From Benincasa hispida (taxonomy: Eukaryota; Streptophyta; Magnoliopsida; Cucurbitales; Cucurbitaceae): a stretch of DNA of 64,000 nt. Each line of letters starts with the position of its first letter. Position 1 is the stretch's first letter. Below are positions 47,101-57,335 of the stretch, one piece after another. The notes below the pieces were generated by a model, which was given only the letters and a program-made list of their open reading frames with translations, was not told the DNA's origin and searched no databases. Position numbers and translations under genes: made by a program. The stretch is from positions 33,690,172-33,754,171 of the forward strand of contig NC_052350.1 in assembly GCF_009727055.1 (NCBI RefSeq), given 5' to 3'.

Positions 47101-47397
47101 GTGAAAAAGGTAGTGTGATTGAAAAGAATAGTTGGTGAGTTGTTGTTGCAGGAGTTCATTCCTATCGTCCGTTGTGATAGCCAGAGTGCTATTCATCTTG
47201 CGAAGAATCCATCTCATCACGAACGGTCTAAGCATATCGATGTCAAATTTCATTTTATCAAAGAAGTTGTGGCTCAGAAAGATGTTGAACTGGTCAAGGT
47301 TCATACAGTTGAGAATTTGTCAGATATGTTAACCAAGGTTCTTCCAGCCCATAGGTTCAAATACCTATTAAATGGGCTGAATATTAAATCTGGATGA
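44135..47397 (+). pseudogene. E2 pol pseudogene
   Basis: Protease: WIMDSGCTYHM (44263-44290), active-site DSG intact. Integrase: SMLWHNRLAHVSERGLQALS with HHCC CEHC, YIHSDLWGPTKV, LRTDNGLEF and TPQQNGLAERFNRT, so D, D and E are all present; a frameshift at about 45180 follows. Integrase tail: FWGEATQIACYLINRSPSSA, VFGCSAYAHV. RT from 45907: QSKWIYKIKPG, MDVTTACLHG (usually TAFLHG), HRSIYGLKQSPR, then YVYD at about 46425 in place of YVDD, losing a catalytic Asp. RNase H: GFTDADYAVD, LSTTESEYISVGEA, CDSQSAIHLAKNPSHHERSK. Stops lie at 45529, 45904, 46306-46311, about 46393, 46858, 47029 and 47116. Only one frameshift, so most of the chain is readable in two frames. Confidence 0.92.
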
Positions 47398-47442
47398 TAG
47401 GAAGATTAGAAAATCAGCTTGACACTTAAATATTCTTGTTTT

Positions 47443-47450
47443 GAAGGAGA
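47443..47450 (+). other. E2 polypurine tract
   Basis: GAAGGAGA, 2 nt before the 3' LTR start at 47453. Confidence 0.7.
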
Positions 47451-47452
47451 TT

Positions 47453-48284
47453 TGTAGAAAATAACAAGTTTTTTAAGTGGTTTTTTATTGGATTTTTTGG
47501 AAATTTAAAGGCCCAATGGCATTATTGTAATTATTGAGCAGTGGCAAACTTGTAATTATCCCTATCTTCTCCAAAATTAAGGCATTTTCGTTTTGTCTTA
47601 TTAGCTGAAGAGAAAATTGAGAAAGGCAACCGACTTGGACTTGAAGATAGACCTGTAGCCGTCTGAAAGGGAGAGCCGAAAGCCGTCTGAAGCAATCCGT
47701 CCGCTGCTGTCCGTGGGTGACGAGTTCTGATGTGGGCGAGCATCCGCGACGGTAGCGTGGGTGTCCGACAAGATTGTTGGGTGTCGGCTTCGTGGAAGTG
47801 CAGCGGCCGGTCGAAGAGCCGCTTGGCTGGACGGTGGGAGCAGTAGCCGGTCAAATTTGGTTTAGCACATGGGTGTGCTGGTCAACTCCGATTTAGCGTG
47901 TGGGTGCGCCAGTCAGTTCCGTTTTAGCGCGTGGGTTTCCTTATAGATCTAGTTTTGGTGGTCCGCCAGTTAGAGGCGGGTAGCACACTGTTTTGGGCTA
48001 TTTAGCAGCAGGTTGTTCTCAGTTTTCAGAGGCGACGTTGTGTGCGGGTCTCTCTCGGTATCAGTTGATATTGAAATTACAGATTGGTGATTTCATTGAT
48101 TATCTGTAATTTGTAAATTCCTTTATTGCTCACTAATAAATTAATTCAAGCTAGTTCTCAAAGTGGATGTAGACCAAACTGGTCGAGCCACTATATATCT
48201 TGGCGTTCTTTACTGTTTTCGATTTATTTCTGCTGACTGTTTGCATCTGTTTGGCCATCTAAGTTAGGTTCAGAAACTCTCACA
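47453..48284 (+). mobile_element. E2 3' LTR
   Basis: 832 bp, TGTAGAAAATAAC to AACTCTCACA, aligned over its whole length with the 5' LTR. Most differences between the two are C/T or G/A transitions, consistent with decay of methylated cytosines. Confidence 0.93.
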
Positions 48285-48762
48285 CTTACCTTGGCCACTC
48301 ATAATGTGGTAAGATGAGCTTCAATGTTGACATAAATGCTAGGTATAAGAAGATAAAAATTGGGATTGAAAAATACAGAGAAAATAGTGTTGAAGGCGCA
48401 CAAATTAAGGTCTGATCTAACGCAATAAGCCAAATGAATATTTATAAAAGTCTACTAGCGTCGCAGTGCTGATAGCCCTTGTCGAAGCACAGGCTTCCCG
48501 TAGGGTGAAGTGTTGTGATGCCTCGCGTGCAGCTCCTTTGTTCATCCATAAAAATCTAGTGTCGCGACACTAGCCCAAATGTTTGACTCTGGAAATTGTA
48601 TCGGATGCAACAAAGCACGAACGCTACTACGCCAGCCACCTAAGGGAAAATCTATCATTTTGTTTCTTCTTTTCATTGTCCATGCTTTGGAGCTTCGTTT
48701 TGGTTCGTTTTCGTCTCGTTTCAACTTCGATGGTCAATTCTACCTCTTAGTTACTCAGTACT
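48285..48762 (-). mobile_element. Gypsy-type LTR fragment, right copy, U3/R part
   Basis: The reverse complement matches 30640-31075. A TATA-like box on the minus strand is near 48440 ('cttttataaatattc'). The stretch 'ctagtgtcgcgacactag' (48557-48574) is an 18-bp perfect palindrome in this copy only. The small open frames here (48542-48776) are not genes. It ends at the Sirevirus solo LTR. Confidence 0.6.
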
Positions 48763-49740
48763 TGTTAGAAATGTGATAGCTAAATATATTTGTTTAAGAT
48801 TTCTGGCATTGACTCTTTGGGCTTTTTGAAGTTGTCTTTGTTTTTTGTCTTTGGTGGATCTTGTCTCAGAGGATGTTCTTCTAGATGCCAAATCTACAAA
48901 ATATTTCTTTCCTTATTTAACTTATTCTGCAAAATATTTTATTTGGAATGTTTTCCTTTTTGTTGAGCTGACGATTTTATAAAGGGATATTTTACATCAT
49001 TCTACTGTGCTATTTCAGTTTAATAATCTCTCATGCTAGGGTTGTCGAACGTATTATGTAAGAGATCGTTGTGAGAATTCTATAGAATACATATTGCATT
49101 GCATTGATTTCAAGAAGAAGGTTTAATATTGTGTTCATGTTCTTCACTTACTTTTACACTAAGCATATCACAGCAACGAAGGTTGCTCGGTCTTAGGGGG
49201 AGTCCAATACTTTTTTGATCAAGAAGGATTTCTCAAACCTAATAAGGAGCCTAAGGTGTTATTCATCGAGAAGAGAGTTCTCAAGACTTAGTGCGAGCCT
49301 AAGTTCTCATGTGAAGGAAGTTCACAAGTAGAAGGAAAGATTGCATCAAGTGAGAGAGAATCTCACACACTTAGGGGTGCCTAAGTGTTTTAACATTAAT
49401 ATTCATATACTTAGGGGGAGCCTAAGTTTGAGAGAGAAGGAGTCTTACATCTAGGGAAACCTAGGTGATCAGCTAAGTCGAGTTGTACGGGTGTCACTGT
49501 AATTATTGTTATTTACAAATAAGTATAACGTTGTAATTACTTGACTTATGTATATTAGTGGAATCTCTTTCCCAGACATACTGCCTCCCAAAAGTAGGTG
49601 GTTTATCACCGAACTGGGTTACCAATCTCGTTGTATTTATTTTTTATTCATTCTCTGTTGTTTTACTGTTATTTCCAAAATTGCTAAGACGTCCTTGAGA
49701 CAAGCATGTTGAGTTTGAATAACCAGTTTCCAAAATTTCA
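48763..49740 (+). mobile_element. Solo LTR, Sirevirus type
   Basis: 978 bp from TGTTAGAAATG to AAAATTTCA. Its two flanks join to restore the gypsy-type LTR ('ttactcagtac' to 'aatacctacaaaatc', matching the reverse complement of 30630-30650). The duplication at the ends is imperfect (AGTAC and AATAC, with one extra T). It shares with 28999-30047 the 'ctgcaaaatatttt' block, the repeated CTTAG...CTAAG palindromes (49190-49470) and 'gaactgggttaccaa'. No internal sequence is attached. Confidence 0.72.
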
Positions 49741-49840
49741 AATACCTACAAAATCATAGAATAAACGTGTAAAATCCTAAAATGAGTCCGAAGTACGTTA
49801 GAAAAAATAGTACTTTTACGGTGCTAACACATAGCCATTA
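49741..49840 (-). mobile_element. Gypsy-type LTR fragment, right copy, U3 start
   Basis: The reverse complement matches 30545-30640: 'gtactattttttctaac', 'ggattttacacgtttat' and 'gattttgtaggtatt' correspond to 'gttattttttctacc', 'aatattacacatttat' and 'gattttataggtatt'. The outer end is indistinct. The following 49841-50104 shows nothing I can assign. Confidence 0.55.
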
Positions 49841-50104
49841 TGATTCCTAGGCTTCAGAGCTCCCTCCAATAAGCCTATAAATCATTTGATTCTCAGACTT
49901 TTGATTTTGCACCTGCACACCAAACGCCTTCCATAAGCCTTAACATTTACTTGTTTTGTAATTAAACACGTAACCATTGCACATGTTTATACTTCACTAA
50001 CGGAACAGGAAAACAGCAAGTTGTTTTCAACCTTATAGTGGAAGTTTTTGTTCCGTCAATGAAAGATGTTGTCATTGCTGGGGGAAGCGATGTAAATAAA
50101 AATT

Positions 50105-50440
50105 GAAAAATACTAGCAAACTCAAGATCTTGTGGAAAGGTCAATTGATAGTTTAGGCACGCTTCTAATAAGTGTTGTTCTACAATAATTTACTTTACAT
50201 GGGGCTGCAAGCATACTATAACGGTTGTCTCAGCAGGATACCACGACTAATTTTGATAGAATGGCAACCTCAAACTACATGGATCTGGCAGAATTTTTAG
50301 ATAATTGCTCTCAGCTCAAGTCAATATCAAAAAGAAAGAAAGAGATAAGAGAAGAAGTATTCAAATTGGAATGAGATACTCTAAATGAAGAAACAAGTAG
50401 TTATTTATAGGCAAGCAACTTATTAACTCTCCAATAATCA
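50105..50440 (-). repeat. Repeat R2, copy 2
   Basis: Matches 24867-25205 (see that entry for landmarks). TATA-like box on the minus strand near 50410. The two R2 copies lie in the same orientation on either side of the central 25-kb nest. Confidence 0.5.
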
Positions 50441-50472
50441 TTTATCTTCTAATTCCTCCGGTGAATCAAGAC

Positions 50473-51010
50473 TAGGGGTGTTCAAATAACCTGACAACCC
50501 AAACAACCCGAACTACCCAACCCCAAATATAAGGGTTGGGTTGGGTTAGTATTGTTCTTGGGTTGGGTTGGGTTAAACTTTTTATATTTTTGTTGGTTTA
50601 GGTGGGTCGTGGGTTGGCTTAAAAAAAATTAAGTTGACCCAACTCAGCACGAATTATATATATGTGTGTATACATATCTTTGTTTAAAGTTTAATTACTT
50701 TGTATTGATTAATTTGTGAATTTTTTAATAATTTTTTAAAAAATTGTTATGATATTTGTCTTTGTTTAAAATTTGCAATAAATATCATACATATTTGGTA
50801 TTTAGCATTTTAATTTTATGGGATTTTAGTTATTAGTCATGTGTTTTATATAAATTTACATATTTTTAATTTAAAAAAATAAGTTATAACCCGACAACTC
50901 AATCCAACCCGACCCGAATTTTAAGGGTTGAATTGGGTTTGGATGGAGACTTTATTTGGGTCATTTGAATTGTCAATCCAACCTACTCGAACTTTCAGAA
51001 TGACCCTAAA
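50473..51010. mobile_element. Non-autonomous hAT-like element, decayed
   Basis: It begins TAGGGGTGTTCAAA, a typical plant hAT terminus. Its other end, TTCAGAATGACCCTA (50994-51008), is an imperfect inverted match. Subterminal regions are rich in 'acccaacccgaac' on the left and 'gggttgggttggg' or 'gggttgaattggg', the usual internal pattern of this element group. The centre (50690-50880) is AT-rich with no ORF. I could not establish an 8-bp target duplication. Confidence 0.5.
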
Positions 51011-53224
51011 ATCACTATCAACCCAATCCAACTTATGTATATCCATAATCAGGACACTACTATAGTTCCCTAATAATCATAACCTTCATACCATAAAAAA
51101 AATGATCAACACCCGGAGGCAAAACTCCCTGAACAAGAGAATACTCCCAATTATAGGGACCCTTATTTAAGTTAGACGTTCAAGTATCAAAAGAAAAAAA
51201 TATATGTGTGTGTGTGAAAATGCCTCAATGAATTGATCACCTAATTAATTTAGTTTTCATATTTAGATCTTTTAAATATTCGGTAGCTTTTTTAAATTAT
51301 ATGGTAGTTCACTCAAATTTCCATATAACTTCTACAATTTTTCAGATCTAATCATGTACGTTAGACATTTTTTGTTTGTTTTATATGGATCGCATCTATA
51401 TTTGGATATATGCACCAATTCGATGTATAAATATCTACACTCGAATATGTATGTCTCATCAACATTAGTTACACTTATTGAACTTAAAAGAATGTCTATA
51501 TTTGAATAACCATGTTCTATCGACGAAGAACAAAATATTTTAAAAACATGAACATTTAAACAGTCACATGTCATCGATAAAGGACATTTACTAATAGTAA
51601 GGGATAGAAAACCAAGGAAACGATTTTTGTCCTCTAGTCCCTTTTATATACCATTTTCATTTATGTAAGTAATAACTAAATTGTTTATTGAATTTCGGTG
51701 AGAGCTTTTAAGAAATACAAATAACCTTAGGTTTCTTTCTTTTCTAGATGTAGCAAGCCATGTAGAATAAATAGTGAATTACAACTTTACTTTATCGTAA
51801 CGTTGTTTGTGTTGGTTTCGTAAGCATAAAGTTGTTCCAAAGTTCCAAGACATAGAATCTACGTTGAATAATCACTTTTTAGAGGGTCTACTAAGACTTT
51901 GGTCTTTCTCTACTCAAATATATTTATTGATTAAGCTTTACAAGCTTGCAATATAGTTCCATTAATACAAAGTTGTTGGTATATAATTAAATCATAAAAA
52001 ATGTTAAAAGGAAAAAAAAAAAATACATGTATGCATGCGCTCTTTCTCAACATGCCATTTTTTTTCCTTTTTTTTTTTTAATCTCACTTTCTGCATAGTT
52101 AGGGATCACATACTATTTTATTTTAACAAGGCAATGCATTAAACAAAAAGTCACTAAAACAAATAATTTATTTCATCAATGCAATGCATTGAACAAAAGC
52201 CATTAAAAAACAATAATAATACTAATAAAAGATGGTTACCCATCATAAGCATAGTGAAATATATATTATAATGTAGAATTGACATCATTGTATATAATAT
52301 TTCTCCTTTGGTTTGTTTATGGCATGTGATTTTGGCATATAAACTATAAAGTCAAGAAGTTGATTATAAAAGGAAACCTAAATGGTCCCATTGGACTATG
52401 GTGGGCACCAAAAAGTATGCTTTTTTAAAAAGAAAAAATATATATTATACACATGGAGTATTTCTTTATTATTCTTTATGTTTTTTTTATTCTCTTTTCT
52501 TTTGGAAATCACTAACAAAAGTTGAGATTAAATTTAGAGTCATGTTTGGTAGGTTTGGAAACATTCATTGAAACCATCCATTTTTAATTATGTTAGAAAG
52601 ATATTTAATCTATGTTGTAAATGGTTTTTCTAGCACTAAAACTTTTTAAAATATTGGAAATACTTTTCTAATAATGTGTCATGTATCTTGGATATTGTTA
52701 AAAAAAATTAGATAGATGAATTTAAAGTATCGAATAGTTGGATTTATCTTGACTAATTCTTAAAACAATTAAAATATTGACTAGTGCGTTTTTTTTTTTT
52801 AGATCAAACCTTAGACTTTTAAGAGAAGGTATTATTGTTTTTAACCGGATTTGAAATGTTGATGTGACTAGAAAGTATGTCATGATTTTGATTTTATAGA
52901 AATGTCTATAATGATAGAAATTTCAAGAAATATATGTAAATTAAATTAATTATTTGAACATATAGCAAGAAGTGAGACTACAAATAGTGAATTAGTTGAA
53001 CTATTATTAACCATTTTTAATCATTATATCTAAAAATATGTCGTATTTATATGAAAGGTATTCCATAAATGAAAACTTCTTTTGATTGGAAGATTTGTTT
53101 GAATTGAATTAATAAATGACAATTTAATCAAACAATTGTATTATTTTTCGTCATTTTCAATAATCATATTCGTATACTTATGTAATACAATATTTCTATC
53201 GTTATATAATCAAGAAAGATATGG

Positions 53225-53264
<40 letters not shown>

Positions 53265-53882
53265 CTAAAAATCACAAGATTAAAATTGTAAACATGGATA
53301 AATGACAAACTTTTTTCTTAGAAAAGTTAATAATAAAATGCACAAACTTACGAAAAAAAAAATAATAATAATAATTTTATAATTTAAAAAAAAAAACTCA
53401 CAGAAGCATGTACAACTTCACCATATATTTAACTTTAAAAATAGCTACATAATTGGTGGGGAGGTGGCCAGTCGAGATTTTGTAGAAATTATTTTAATAT
53501 TTCTTTATATATTTCCTTGGTTTTTGTGAGAGCAACCATTAGGTACAATCTATGCTCCCATTTCTTTACCATACAAAAAAATAATTTTTTTAAAAAAATA
53601 AAAATGGTCGCCACATGACAGTATTTTGTTGGACTATACTTGGGATACATCAAGATAAGAGCATCCAAATTTTTCTCTGTTTGTAAACTAGTTAAAAAGC
53701 ACTTGCCACGTAGGTGGTCAAAATTTTTTAAAACATAAGTTGAAGTTTGAATATTGAATAAATTATTTTTTATTTATTTTAAATAGTATATATTTAACAT
53801 GGCAATAATAAAATAAATGGTAGATGGATTGTATATTTTTTCATATAGGTTAATTTACCATGTATATGAAAAGCGACAAAAA
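51011..53882. other. AT-rich intergenic DNA
   Basis: No credible gene on either strand. Contains poly(A)/poly(T) tracts (52010-52020 and about 52060-52080) and a TA microsatellite described separately. The base composition is more AT-rich than the transposon block. I see no promoter or exon pattern I would defend. Confidence 0.5.
53228..53262. repeat. (TA)n microsatellite
   Basis: About 17 uninterrupted TA units. Confidence 0.95.
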
Positions 53883-53970
53883 TGAGTATAGCTTAATTGT
53901 TATAAAGTTTGTACTATTCGTGTTGAGGTTAGTGGATCAATTCTCCCACCTCACAAATTATTAAAAAATA
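53883..53970 (+). mobile_element. tRNA-derived SINE remnant
   Basis: 'gagtatagcttaattg' resembles an RNA polymerase III A box (TRGCTCARTTGGT), and 'ggttagtggatcaatt' about 30 nt later resembles a B box (GGTTCGAATCC). 'ctcccacctcacaaatt' and an A-rich end follow. This order is that of plant tRNA-derived SINEs. Decayed. Confidence 0.5.
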
Positions 53971-54264
53971 TATCACAAATGATTAAAACAACCAATATGA
54001 GATGCGTTGGATGTAGTCCAAAATCTATGTAACATAACTTGTATAGTTAAATATAAATTTTGAACGAATTTACATATTAAGTTTAAATTGTATATATTTT
54101 ATATTAAATTTAAAAGTACGGAAAGAGAGATCTAAATGTAAGAAGAATAATAGAAAGATAGATTAATTAAATGTAAATACATATATCTGATATAATTAAA
54201 ATAAAAGTTCAAGTTGTTTTCAAATATAGAAAATAAATTAAAATATTTATAAAAATAACAAAAT

Positions 54265-54345
54265 CTCATTAACACAGATAGACTAGTTTATTGTGGTCTA
54301 TTGCAAATAGACTGTGATATTTTGCTATTATTTATATATATTTTT
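54265..54345. repeat. 'Tagac' inverted-repeat element remnant
   Basis: 'agatagactagt', 'tggtctattgc' and 'aatagactgtgatatttt' resemble the 'gtctatcactgatagac' elements common in cucurbit genomes. That link is from memory, and the copy is poor. Confidence 0.3.
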
Positions 54346-55814
54346 AATAGTTTTATTATTTAAAATAATTTTCCTATAAAGTTATATATTAACTTGTATT
54401 ATAAAAATGATATAATAAGATATATTATTGAGTAATTATTGTGTGCTTTCTTCGAATGAATTGATGTATGAAGAATAAAAAAAGAAATCAAAGAATAAAT
54501 AAGTATTTTATATAAGAATGATAGACATTGACTTTTTCTACAGAAATGAATTAATATTTAATTAAAAAAATATTAAACATTCATAAAAAGGAACACAATA
54601 AAAGGAGAATAAATGTAATAAAATGAGATTATACATCACCATCAATGAAAAGAAGATGAAAAGAAATAGTTGGTTGGGATCTCAAATTAAGAATAAAACT
54701 AAAATTAAAAAAGATTTAAGTTTTATACTGAAGATGTTCCTAAAAACTTTAAGTCCCCTCCCCATATTTCTCTCTAACTTCTTAAAAAAAATTATATGAA
54801 CATCTTCCAACCAAATAAAACAAACATACAAAAAAAAAAAAAAACGATTGAACTTTGAAGTTATCGCTAATTAGTCAATTTTTATTTTCCTCTCAAGTTT
54901 CGATTATCATTTCAAGTAAAATTTATCACAAAACTTTGCACAAATCACAGGTCGGTTCAATATTCTCTTTCTTTATGTATTTGCACATGTTACTCTTCTT
55001 TTTTTCATTCTTATTTATTCATCGTATGACTCATACGATAGTGAAACAGTACATCTAGTCTATTTCTCATTCAAACTTAAATCTCATTCTAATTCTTCTA
55101 TTTCTTTTTCCTTTTCAAATGAATTAACATCTTCAAGGAAAACTTTTCACTTAAAAAAACTTCTTAAAGTACACCACTAATTTAGCCATAAAGATAGATA
55201 ACAATACATCCCGATCAACTAAACTGAGTTTCAAAATTTGCAAGGCCTCATTTTGATCGGGTTCAATGCTTTCCTTTTGAAACACAAAATTTGTTAACCC
55301 TCACTATTTTTTAAAAGATTTCTTCAATATAAGAACTTTTTATGGCATTATGTCAATATGAAAATTGGCAATAAGATTATCAATTTCTTTATTTTTATAG
55401 GTAAAAATCACACCCATACAATAGGTTGCATTGAGAAGTCGATTTTTTTTTCACCCACCTATTTAGTTGTAAACCATATGTAATTTTCATTTTTTTTCAC
55501 AAAGATTATAAACAATTAAGAGGGCAAAATAACTATTATTGAAAAATGTAAAGACAAAAAGGAAAGGTAAAAATTATCCTTTATTGTCCCTAGTATTTAA
55601 TTTAATATAGATAGATATTCTAAAGATAACTTTTTTTCGATATCTAACGAAAATGATATATCACCTCTCAAAGTGATTTCATATTAAACTCTCCAAACAT
55701 CTTGAAATCTCGTTGGAAAAATTTGAAAACTTACTCGATATATTAAACATTAGTTTAAACCTATTGACCTATACTTAATTTGACATATCTATTAATTAAA
55801 AAATATATTACCAA

Positions 55815-55880
55815 TTTAAATGTAGCTCAATTAGTTACGACAACATTACATACCTTCAACCAAGAAACAAAACAAAATGA
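55815..55880 (+). mobile_element. SINE-like fragment
   Basis: 'aatgtagctcaattag' is a near-consensus A box. I see no B box downstream, so this is at best a 5' fragment. Confidence 0.3.
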
Positions 55881-56125
55881 TTTTGTATGCTTATTAGAAA
55901 AATGAACTTGGGTTCTTTTAATATCAGACTTCTTAGTACAATCTTTTTTTAAATGGCTTTTACTGAATCAATGGTGGTATAGATTTTATAGATTTTCATG
56001 TGCCACATCCTAATTTTACCCTCTCTTTCTCAATTCATTTTTTATGCTCATAACACACTTGATTTAGGAGAACAGAAACTATCTAACTTTCTACAAAAAT
56101 AGAAGAACATGTTAAAAAGAAATTT

Positions 56126-56149
56126 AAAAAAAAAAAAAAAAAAAAAAAA
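56126..56149. repeat. Poly(A) tract
   Basis: About 24 consecutive A bases; could be a retrotransposed tail, but no element could be assigned upstream. Confidence 0.85.
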
Positions 56150-56303
56150 CATCAAACAGCTAATGTTTGGACAAGAAATCACCTAATATGCAGTTTTAAT
56201 AAATTATGTTGAAAATATATATATAAGCAACACATGCAATTCAAGTGATCCAACTGGTTAACTCGAGTACAATCCAACTAGTTAAGATATTTTATATATG
56301 TGT

Positions 56304-56400
56304 TTGAACATAATTCAATTAGTAAAGACATATTATTGACCAACAAATCAGAGATTCAAATTTCTCACTTCGACACATATTGAGTTCAAAAAAAAAAAAT
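56304..56400 (+). mobile_element. tRNA-derived SINE remnant
   Basis: A box-like 'cataattcaattagtaaag', 'ttattgaccaacaaatc', B box-like 'agagattcaaatttct', then 'attgagttcaaaaa' with a poly(A) run of 12 or so. Same architecture as 56553-56650. Two further A-box-like words ('gatccaactggttaa', 'aatccaactagttaag') lie just upstream (56246-56287). Confidence 0.55.
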
Positions 56401-56552
56401 ATGTACATGTGTTATGTTAAAGAGCATAGATATTCGTATCCTAACTCTCATTCTTATACTAAATAGAATCAAGTGATCCAAAACAAACTACAAATCTTTT
56501 ATTAACATTTTGAGAAAATAAACATCATCGTTAAGAAAAATAAGTGATAATC

Positions 56553-56650
56553 AACCTGGATAATTCAACTAGTTAAAGCATATATCATTGACTAAGAAAA
56601 TTAGATCTTCAAATTTCTAACCAAACATACTCAACTAAAAAGGAAAAAAA
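56553..56650 (+). mobile_element. tRNA-derived SINE remnant
   Basis: A box-like 'ataattcaactagttaaag', 'catatatcattgactaag', B box-like 'agatcttcaaatttct', then 'ctcaactaaaaaggaaaa'. Aligns with 56304-56400 across its length. Confidence 0.55.
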
Positions 56651-57335
56651 TATAAGTGATGAGGTTGCCGTTAAAACTTAAAACACATTATTATTCTTTT
56701 TAAGTAATTAAAGTAAAAGTTCATATATATGTGTGTATGTCATATCCCCTCCCAAATTACCCTCTTAACCTAGGAAGGCATGTGAAGATAGTAAATGTCA
56801 ATCCTCTTATGACATCCACTGTCCATTTGTTTTTTGTTAAACCTGATCACCTATTTGACCTAATAAGCATAATTATATTTACAATATGCATTCATTTCAT
56901 TCTTAAAGTTCTTAGGCAACCAAAAGGTCAGCCCAACATACAAACACATTTACAGACCTATAAGTACATTTAGAAAGTTTCTCTCATCTTCAACTAATGT
57001 ACAACAAACTAAGACAAAACAAGATACATGATTAAGATCTAGAAGAGGTTTAATCTATCTGACAACTGAGGAGGTGCTACAAAAGCATGTCAACCGTGCT
57101 TTCTTTTGTAGCAAAACTACACCCATGCTACAAAAGCATGTCATGCTCTTGTAGTCTTCTTAGCTAGAAAGCCCAGTATGCGACAAAGATCATACTTAAT
57201 CATTTTTTAAGCTAAAAAATTCATAACACTCTTAAATAGACTCAAAATTTGCTCACCAACTCTAAATCCTCAAGTTAAGTCAATGTTAACATATGACAAC
57301 TAGGTGCACAACCAGAGGTAGGATGACCATAGGTA
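56651..57335. other. Intergenic DNA with a small repeated palindrome
   Basis: No gene. 57074-57140 holds 'gctacaaaagcatgtca' twice, with an inverted 'tgctttcttttgtagc' between them. An 80-codon frame at 56731-56973 has no recognisable domain. Confidence 0.4.

Larger units (their letters stand above)
42492..48284 (+). mobile_element. Ty1/copia element E2, complete
   Basis: A 5,793-bp element: 5' LTR, PBS, gag-pol, PPT and 3' LTR. The flanks CTTAA (42487-42491) and CTTAC (48285-48289) are a 4/5 target-site duplication. It belongs to a different copia lineage from M1, M2 and E1: short LTRs (about 830 bp), no long leader, and a Tnt1-like Gag. By eye the LTRs differ at about 49 positions over 829 bp plus two or three small indels, about 94% identical. 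It sits in the right copy of the gypsy-type LTR; removal joins 'gagaaaactta' to 'ccttggccactc', matching the inverted partner at 31050-31075. Confidence 0.92.

Noticed and set aside
30467..49927. 9-bp direct repeat ACCAAACGC (30467-30475 and 49919-49927) around the inverted LTR pair, suggesting a Mutator-like element with long TIRs
   Set aside because: The sequences just inside the two copies do not match as inverted termini, and the arms are better explained as two LTRs, one with a U5-like end. A chance 9-mer match is plausible.
50473..51010. Possible telomere-like repeat because of gggttgggttggg
   Set aside because: The period is irregular and not TTTAGGG; the pattern with a TAGGGGTGTTC terminus fits a decayed hAT-type element better.
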